From the NCBI GenBank assembly GCA_024641825.1, contig JAHECI010000005.1:1-40073 (forward strand): DNA of 40,073 bases, read 5' to 3'. The stretch is from Desulfobacterales bacterium (lineage in GTDB: Bacteria; Desulfobacterota; Desulfobacteria; Desulfobacterales; UBA11574). Both the position numbers and the translations under genes were made by a program. Under the pieces are notes generated by a model. It saw nothing but the letters and a program-made list of their open reading frames with translations. It had not been told where the DNA came from and ran no database searches. How positions within the stretch are numbered: position 1 is the stretch's first letter; every line of letters begins with the position of its first letter. Of the stretch, positions 35,384 to 40,073 are shown piece after piece.

Positions 35384-35663
35384 TGAGGGGTCAGGGAGTT
35401 TTTATTCTAACTCCTTGAGTACCAGCGGAATGGATGATCTTTTTTTAAATCGGATGCTGTTTGAGTGGCTTAGGGATCGTTAGAAAGAACAGGCGCATGT
35501 AGAAATCTATCTATAAAGAAATATTAAAGTTATGCAATTAACCTATTGATATTTCAAGGATAATTTCCTGTTCTTTCTCTAGGATCCCTTGCCGCGAGTT
35601 CATGCGGTTTAAAAAAAGATTATTCATCGAGCGACTTTATTTAAAAAACACCCCGACCCTTCA
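35384..35663. mobile_element. MITE-like element, TGAAGGGTCGGGG family, copy with insertion
   Basis: Second copy of the element at 12688-12818, same orientation. Shared internal sequence includes TTCTAACTCCTTGAGTACC. Ends are TGAGGGGTCAGGG (left, diverged) and ACACCCCGACCCTTCA (right). Direct hexamers AATAAT flank it (35378-35383 and 35664-35669). It is 280 bp because 144 bp are inserted at its apical loop. A further TGAGGGGTC at 35670-35678 suggests a fragment of a third copy. Confidence 0.8.
35458..35601. mobile_element. Small inverted-repeat element nested in the MITE loop
   Basis: A 144-bp insertion flanked by ATGC on both sides (35454-35457, 35602-35605). The other copy of the outer element has a single ATGC at this point. 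Its own ends are inverted repeats: GGGATCGTTAGAAAGAACAGG (from 35473) faces CCTGTTCTTTCTCTAGGATCCC. The interior is AT-rich with no ORF. Confidence 0.75.
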
Positions 35664-35706
35664 AATAATTGAGGGGTCGCGGTTTTTCCGTTTCCCCTCG
35701 CTTCGC

Positions 35707-36021
35707 TTATGACCTGGACAGTTTGATGGACACGTCGGCAGGAACTGCCAACTTGGCTTCCACTTCGACGGCTTTGATGATACCCACCGGGACAGGACAC
35801 GCCGCATGGGGGCAATGTTGCATGCTCAACTGGATCGTTTGAGGTATTGACTGGCGGAATGAGATTTCCTCAAACGGATTGACCTGCTTAAGATTTTGTG
35901 CCAACTTTTGAATGGACTCACAATCACTATTGATGACCAGGTTGCAGGCCTTACCGTTCATTTTCGCCTCAACCACGGTTGTGAAACCACAAATTCCCGA
36001 ATGTATTTCAGCTTTAGACAA
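35707..36021 (-). CDS. Small conserved protein with cysteines, function unknown
   Basis: A 104-aa soluble protein. GICGFTTVVEAKMNGKACNLVINSDCESIQKL at the N-terminus and CPHAACPVPVGIIKAVEVEAKLAVPADVSI at the C-terminus look like a conserved small family of anaerobic bacteria and archaea; I recognise the pattern but not a function. Four or five cysteines could bind a metal. The start is TTG at 36021, decided by AAGGAGGAAGTC directly upstream. It lies about 40 bp past the nested element and 185 bp from the outermost attC-like site, so it may mark the end of the cassette array rather than be a cassette itself. Confidence 0.65.
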   Translation of the reverse strand: MSKAEIHSGICGFTTVVEAKMNGKACNLVINSDCESIQKLAQNLKQVNPFEEISFRQSIPQTIQLSMQHCPHAACPVPVGIIKAVEVEAKLAVPADVSIKLSRS

Positions 36022-36206
36022 GACTTCCTCCTTAAGACAACGTGTCCGTATTTCATATTTGCGTTAAATTTCAATATCTAATTTTTGTAGAACATGACAT
36101 CTAATACGTCATCATCTGATTGGCAAGTTATTTTCGAAAACACTGCTTTTAAAACAAATCGTTATAATTTTTCGTTTGTGTCATCTCAGGATGTACCTCA
36201 TGATCA

Positions 36207-36275
36207 TCCTAACGATATCATCACCAGTGGGCATGGAGCGCCAGCGGAATGACCATCTGGTGGATGAAGTTATTA
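36207..36275 (-). repeat. attC-like site D, end of the array
   Basis: On the - strand TAATAAC begins and GTTAGGA ends a 69-bp imperfect palindrome. Arms ATCCACCAGATGGTCAT and ATGCCCACTGGTGATGAT pair with extrahelical bases, as attC stems do. The R'' side contains CCTTAA, matching the TTAAGG start of the cassette. It is less canonical than the other three. Confidence 0.6.
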
Positions 36276-36327
36276 AGGCCAAGTTTTTCTCTCACAACCT
36301 CTCACGATCTACAAGCTCAAAGATGGC

Positions 36328-37461
36328 TTATTGTAAAATTTTAATTGTATCGGTTATATGCTTCAATATTTGTTTTTCTTTTTGAAAATGCTTTCCTTCA
36401 TCGGTGAGATTTAAGAGCAGAACTTTATACGGCTCGCCAGGTTTTGATAGTGAAACTGCGTAAATAGGTCCCTCTTGTGATTTTTCGATTTCTTTATCGC
36501 TTTCCTTTTCTTCTTGACCGTCCTCGTAAAGCGGCCAGGATTCTCTAACGACTGTCAGATAGATTTCAAGCGCCTTAAGATTATTAAGCGTCGTGAAGAT
36601 GTTCCTTTTGATAACATCGGTTGCGTACTGGGAACCGTTGGGACCGTCGGCAGAGAACATTATTTTCGCCATTCGTATTACGAAATCTTCAAAAGTCATT
36701 TTTTGCGGATTGAACTCTTGGTTTGGATATTGGGACATATCTTCGAAGTTGATCTCAATAAGCCAGCCAGTGCCGTTTCTTTTAAGTAAAAAGCCGCCCT
36801 TATTCATTTCATAATCGTTAGGATAAGCGAATTCGAAACAGTTCATAAAATCCCTGTAAGTTTTAAAGTCTGAAGGTACTTTTCCTTGCTCTTGTCTGAA
36901 CTCTACTTTCGTTCCGGTTGTGGGATCAAGCATAAGTATTTGATTTTCAACTGTTTCAGCCACAAGATAACCGGCCTCGTTAAATCCTTTCAAATTTCCC
37001 CATCGTAAGCCTAATTGCGTTTTTTCCAACGTTGAAAGATCGCTGATAATTTCACTTAACCCAAGATCTCCTATAGGTTTCCCATTTTTGAAGAAAGAAA
37101 AAATGATCTCTTCCTTGGTGTAGTTTGAGGGAAGTGCACCTTCTGCATAACTAGCGCCTATTATATGTTGTCCATCATTTGCCACCCAAACCTCCTCGAA
37201 ACATGCTTCTGTCGACCACATCGGATTTTTTTCTCTCCTTCCTACGTTTCCATGCCAGTTTACTTTGAAAACGAAAATGTTTTTGTCATCTGGGCAGACG
37301 ATTGCCGTGAATTTGTGATTTTTAGAGTGGAAGGTTTTCAATGGAAGTTTGCTTACGGGCACTTTAAAAGCGGGTTCAACAAGTGTTGGTTGGGCAAAGG
37401 CTAAAAGTGTTTGACCGATTATAAGAAAGCTTAATCCAATATTTCTGAGTTTTAGCTTCAT
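36328..37461 (-). CDS. Cassette gene: secreted protein of unknown function
   Basis: A 377-aa protein with a clear signal peptide (basic MKLKLRN, hydrophobic IGLSFLIIGQTLLAFAQ, cleavage likely after AFA). The mature part is rich in beta-type and aromatic residues (FTAIVCPDDKNIFVFKVNWHG; VWVANDGQHIIGASYAEG), suggesting a repeat-containing periplasmic or exported fold, but I recognise no family. GAGGAAGCTAAGAGT precedes the ATG, 33 bp after attC site C. The gene ends 53 bp before site D, so it fills one cassette. Exported orphan proteins are common in environmental cassettes. Codon and base use look AT-richer than the housekeeping genes. Confidence 0.7.
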   Translation of the reverse strand: MKLKLRNIGLSFLIIGQTLLAFAQPTLVEPAFKVPVSKLPLKTFHSKNHKFTAIVCPDDKNIFVFKVNWHGNVGRREKNPMWSTEACFEEVWVANDGQHIIGASYAEGALPSNYTKEEIIFSFFKNGKPIGDLGLSEIISDLSTLEKTQLGLRWGNLKGFNEAGYLVAETVENQILMLDPTTGTKVEFRQEQGKVPSDFKTYRDFMNCFEFAYPNDYEMNKGGFLLKRNGTGWLIEINFEDMSQYPNQEFNPQKMTFEDFVIRMAKIMFSADGPNGSQYATDVIKRNIFTTLNNLKALEIYLTVVRESWPLYEDGQEEKESDKEIEKSQEGPIYAVSLSKPGEPYKVLLLNLTDEGKHFQKEKQILKHITDTIKILQ

Positions 37462-37493
37462 ACTCTTAGCTTCCTCTATTTTTTCTCAAGTAT

Positions 37494-37557
37494 CCTTAAC
37501 ACCGCGGTTCACAGGCCGCGAGGTACGAGCGGTCCTTTGTGAAACCGAATGTTATGC
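37494..37557 (-). repeat. attC site C
   Basis: A 64-bp site on the - strand, from GCATAAC to GTTAAGG. Inner arms CGGTTTCACAAAGGACCGC and GCGGCCTGTGAACCG pair imperfectly with unpaired bases, as in recombinogenic attC hairpins. Its R'' box (CGCATAAC) is the complement of the start (GTTATGCG) of the cassette it closes. Confidence 0.8.
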
Positions 37558-37576
37558 GAGTTTCTGTGATCTCTGA

Positions 37577-38026
37577 TTAAGACGAGTTTCGGCAAGCAAT
37601 AATATATCGATAGCCATACTCAATTACAGGTTCCCCTTTCTGATTTGTAACTTTGCATTTAATCCCTGCGAATCCTAAATCCGGTTTGCTTTTAGATCGT
37701 CTGAGATCGGTCCACCAAGCTTCGATAGAAAGGACGTCTTTTGGTCTTACTGGATTAAACATTTTGGCCTCATACATTCCAACCCCACTTAAAATTGCCA
37801 CGTCACCCTGCGCTTCTACAACATTACGAGTACAGGCGGAAATGGTGTGAAGCGATGAAGCGACAAGACCTCCGAAAATTGATTCCTTTGCTGCGATCTC
37901 ATCAGTATGAAATGGCTGTGGATCAAATCTTTTGGCGAATTCAATGATGTCCTTTTGGGTAAAAGCAAGCTTTTGGCAATGGAGATGCTCACCATCAGTA
38001 ATATCCTCAAAATATCTTTTTCCCAT
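37577..38026 (-). CDS. Cassette gene: MaoC-like hot-dog domain protein
   Basis: A 149-aa protein of the MaoC/(R)-specific enoyl-CoA hydratase branch of the hot-dog fold. The catalytic loop appears as FAKRFDPQPFHTDEIAAKESIFGGLVASSLHT, with the Asp and His in place. The later FNPVRPKDVLSIEAWW and NQKGEPVIEYGYRYII are typical. Such proteins hydrate enoyl-CoA or act on related thioesters; the substrate is unknown. It starts 25 bp after site B and ends 20 bp before site C, a textbook compact cassette of 557 bp. Confidence 0.8.
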   Translation of the reverse strand: MGKRYFEDITDGEHLHCQKLAFTQKDIIEFAKRFDPQPFHTDEIAAKESIFGGLVASSLHTISACTRNVVEAQGDVAILSGVGMYEAKMFNPVRPKDVLSIEAWWTDLRRSKSKPDLGFAGIKCKVTNQKGEPVIEYGYRYIIACRNSS

Positions 38027-38050
38027 ACTTGCCTGCTCTTTACTCTTGGC

Positions 38051-38113
38051 GCATAACGTTGCTTTTCAGCGGCCGCGGCTTTTTTGCGATCCGCTGCAAA
38101 AGCCTTGTTGGGT
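38051..38113 (-). repeat. attC site B
   Basis: A 63-bp site, from ACCCAAC (perfect RYYYAAC) to GTTATGC on the - strand. Inner arms AAGGCTTTTGCAGCGG and GCCGCGGCCGCTGAAAAGC pair imperfectly. R'' CACCCAAC is complementary to the GTTGGGTG that starts the cassette it closes. Confidence 0.82.
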
Positions 38114-38120
38114 GTTTTTA

Positions 38121-39026
38121 TTAATTCACACCTTCAAATCTTTCCCATTTGAAATTAGAGCTTTGAGAATCTCCGGAACGATAAATATTCATTAACGCTG
38201 CCAATGAATTATCATTGCAATCGTCATCACAATCTTTACCAATCTTTCTAAACAAAAATGTAACATCAGGATATGATGGAAACCGAATCGGAAAATTTTT
38301 AGGAGGGCCAATAGAGTTAGGCGAGAATCCCTCCGGCATTGCAGTCCATTCACTCTTTGAAGTATTGATTAGTATCCACTTGGCATCAATTTTAGCTATT
38401 ACAAATTGGTGGCCATTTATAGTCATTTCGCTATCATTTTTTTCAAGAGCTTTATTATAGTCATCCGCCTTACTTGAAATAACGTATCGAAGGTCTTCAG
38501 GTTTATCCATCAAACCGAGTGCTTTCACAACGGCGATAAATGAACGGGCATAATGGGAACAGCCAAAAGCAGCTTTGTATTTAATAATCTCATCAGCAGA
38601 TGGTGCGAAGAAGACATCTGCTGGAGTTTTTTTCATATATTTCTCATGCCAATCCTTTAAATTCCGTTTTTGTTCAGCTGACATTTTAAAGGAAACAAGA
38701 AAACCAAGCTTAACTTTTTCTAATAAATCATAGTAGATATATCTACTTGGCTTTATAGAATTTTTGTTGACGCCTGTGTTTTCGTCGATCAGTATTTTGG
38801 ATACCTTGATAAGTACTGATAATTTATCTTTTTCTGGGTAGGAATCAAGAACAGGTTTTACAACATTAGATACATAATCATTTACAACTGGGGTGACTTC
38901 TATAAGATTTTCTTTCTTATCATTGTGTTTCAACGATTGAATCGACGTAGCAGAACACGATAAAATGGCAACAAATAGTATGGTTAAAAGCACTGTAATA
39001 TTAATTGATTTCAGTATATGTTTCAT
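38121..39026 (-). CDS. Cassette gene: transglutaminase-like lipoprotein
   Basis: A 301-aa protein from the ATG at 39026. The ORF track runs to 39152, but that extension reads through the attC site. The N-terminus MKHILKSINITVLLTILFVAILSC has a lipobox-like ILSC, so it is probably lipidated at Cys24 and exported. The core has GCSHYARSFIAVVKALGL (Cys156), GHQFVIAKI (His206) and KWILINTSK. This order resembles a transglutaminase-like cysteine fold, though the usual Asp is Asn221, so activity is uncertain. The C-terminus has a DCDDDCND cysteine-acid cluster. It starts 54 bp after site A and ends 8 bp before site B. Confidence 0.72.
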   Translation of the reverse strand: MKHILKSINITVLLTILFVAILSCSATSIQSLKHNDKKENLIEVTPVVNDYVSNVVKPVLDSYPEKDKLSVLIKVSKILIDENTGVNKNSIKPSRYIYYDLLEKVKLGFLVSFKMSAEQKRNLKDWHEKYMKKTPADVFFAPSADEIIKYKAAFGCSHYARSFIAVVKALGLMDKPEDLRYVISSKADDYNKALEKNDSEMTINGHQFVIAKIDAKWILINTSKSEWTAMPEGFSPNSIGPPKNFPIRFPSYPDVTFLFRKIGKDCDDDCNDNSLAALMNIYRSGDSQSSNFKWERFEGVN

Positions 39027-39079
39027 ACTCAATTCCTGATTATGAAATGATCGATCTGTTTTATTTGATTGATCGCAAC

Positions 39080-39147
39080 ACCCAACGGCCGGGCTAACAG
39101 GTTCGCGGCGGGTTTTCCGCGCATCCTTGTTCAGCACGATGTTGGGG
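39080..39147 (-). repeat. attC site A
   Basis: A 68-bp site on the - strand, from CCCCAAC to GTTGGGT, the latter a perfect GTTRRRY box. The inner hairpin GGATGCGCGG / CCGCGAACC (imperfect) surrounds an AAAACCCG loop. It follows the DUF2284 gene by 80 bp and provides the 5' boundary of the transglutaminase-like cassette. Confidence 0.8.
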
Positions 39148-39226
39148 AACAATCGTTGTCCACGGCCTGATTATAAAGATTGTCTAGTCCCCCAATCCGC
39201 TCAAAAAAGTTGCAGCCGCAGCCGAC

Positions 39227-39865
39227 TTACTTGACCAGCACCAGTCCCGCCAGATTGCCCACCGGGATATCCTCTGGATTGGCGTCGCTACCATAAGGAT
39301 AGATCTCCCACCCCGACGAGGCGATCAAACGGTACACATCCATACCCACCGCCTCCATGGAGGGCCGGGCTTTGAGGGGGAAACGGCATTTTTCGCCTTT
39401 TAGCACTTGGCAGCCCAGGTTGGGGTCGCAAAGAGACGAGAAGCAACTGCCCGCACTGAAACCTACAGCCAAGTAATGTCCGTCGTAGAAAGCCGCGGAC
39501 TCCAACTTGCTTACAATTTCCAAAATGCTCTTGAAGGCGGCCCTACGCTCCTTGTCGTTTCGGTCACGTTTCAGTACCTCGGAGTGCACCCTGCGAAGAA
39601 AAAGCAGACCATGGCTGTAGCTTTTCAGCAATTGTCGTATTTCAGATGGCTTGGGCGCATGGGGCGGGCATTGGGCGCAGGTGTTGTATCCGAAACACTG
39701 GGGAACCCTACACTTGAAAGCGACCGCGTCCTCCACCGGTATTTTAGAGGCATCCACCACCCGTGCTTCGTCGGCCCCGAGTTTTAAGGCATATTGACAA
39801 TACTTGTCGAGATCTTTGAGCAATATTACCCGATCGCGGTCTTCGGCTATTTTAGCTATTGGCAT
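39227..39865 (-). CDS. DUF2284 putative metal-binding protein
   Basis: A 212-aa protein with two cysteine groups: CRVPQCFGYNTCAQCPPHAPKP near residue 55 and SAGSCFSSLCDPNLGCQVLKGEKCRFP near residue 140. FGYNTCAQCPPHAP and RPSMEAVGMDVYRL are the hallmark of DUF2284, a family of unknown function common in anaerobes and thought to bind a metal or iron-sulfur cluster. The track starts at 39883, but GGAGGAG lies inside that extension just before ATG 39865, which I take as the start. It is on the same strand as the cassettes and may be a fourth cassette or the resident gene next to the array. Confidence 0.85.
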   Translation of the reverse strand: MPIAKIAEDRDRVILLKDLDKYCQYALKLGADEARVVDASKIPVEDAVAFKCRVPQCFGYNTCAQCPPHAPKPSEIRQLLKSYSHGLLFLRRVHSEVLKRDRNDKERRAAFKSILEIVSKLESAAFYDGHYLAVGFSAGSCFSSLCDPNLGCQVLKGEKCRFPLKARPSMEAVGMDVYRLIASSGWEIYPYGSDANPEDIPVGNLAGLVLVK

Positions 39866-40073
39866 AAATGTCTCCTCCAACATTATATATTATACGGCTG
39901 CATCTTTTTTACAGGATTTATTAATATGAGACAATTATACAAAAATAGTGGAAAAACGAAAGAAAAATCAAAATATATAATGATATTAATTTTCTATGCT
40001 TATTTTTGACGGCGGAAAACTTATACAAAATTGTAATAAATACATCTTTTTGCTCTTATTATGGGAATTATGA
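39866..40073. other. AT-rich window edge, no gene seen
   Basis: About 200 bp upstream of the DUF2284 gene, very AT-rich, with no attC, attI or integrase sequence. It presumably contains the DUF2284 promoter; I cannot pick one. Confidence 0.4.

Larger units (their letters stand above)
36207..39147 (-). mobile_element. Integron gene-cassette array without visible integrase (CALIN-like)
   Basis: Four attC-like sites of 63-69 bp alternate with three same-strand genes, one gene per cassette. On the - strand the cassettes span 39085-38057, 38056-37500 and 37499-36213 when cut at the G/TT of each R' box. The start of each cassette is complementary to its own attC R'' box: GTTGGGTG with CACCCAAC, GTTATGCG with CGCATAAC, and partly TTAAGG with CCTTAA. 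That is what inserted circular cassettes should show. Genes begin 25-54 bp after the preceding site. No intI gene or attI site lies in the window. Confidence 0.8.

Noticed and set aside
39027-39152. N-terminal extension of the 343-aa ORF
   Set aside because: It is translated attC site A. The signal sequence and lipobox begin at the ATG at 39026.
1-40073. CRISPR arrays, prophage or full-length insertion sequences
   Set aside because: No regularly spaced direct repeats, no phage structural genes and no transposase gene seen.

Overview
The window comes from a dissimilatory sulfate-reducing bacterium, most likely a member of the Desulfobacterota (former Deltaproteobacteria, Desulfobacteraceae/Desulfosarcina-like). 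It carries sulfate adenylyltransferase (sat), APS reductase (aprBA) and the membrane complex qmoABC. The housekeeping gene order and the small palindromic repeats in nearly every intergenic gap fit that group. Assignment below this level is inference.

Region 1 (1-9083) is the sulfate activation and reduction locus. A 5'-truncated sat on the + strand converges on aprB-aprA // qmoA-qmoB-qmoC on the - strand. A hairpin with a T-tract lies between aprA and qmoA, and a perfect 15-bp bidirectional-type terminator lies between sat and qmoC. Sat activates sulfate to APS, AprBA reduces APS to sulfite, and QmoABC is the quinone-linked electron donor to AprBA.

Region 2 (9084-16182) is mixed: three YkgJ-like cysteine-cluster proteins, an atypical short-chain dehydrogenase, a dGTPase-like HD hydrolase, a lone HsdR-N-domain protein and a nucleoside/tRNA deaminase. 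These are separated by several MITE-like palindromic elements.

Region 3 (16383-35382) is a long + strand information-processing region. It runs infC-rpmI-rplT-pheS-pheT-merR, then tRNA-Gly(CCC), then rimP-nusA-infB-(DUF503)-rbfA-nrnA-truB-rpsO-pnp-(M16 peptidase)-dut-(MBL hydrolase). infC appears to start at a rare AUA codon behind a perfect Shine-Dalgarno sequence. Hairpins lie in front of infC, rpmI, rimP and pnp.

Region 4 (35383-40073) is accessory. It opens with a palindromic element that has a second inverted-repeat element inserted in its apical loop. Then come a small Cys-containing conserved protein and what I read as an integron gene-cassette array on the - strand. The array has four attC-like sites (63-69 bp) and three complete cassettes: a secreted protein of unknown function, a MaoC-like hot-dog protein and a transglutaminase-like lipoprotein. 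A DUF2284 protein sits at the upstream edge. For two cassettes, the first bases are complementary to the cassette's own attC R'' box over 8 bp, as expected for inserted circular cassettes. No integrase gene is visible, so the array is either a cluster of attC sites lacking an integrase (CALIN) or the integrase lies beyond the window edge.
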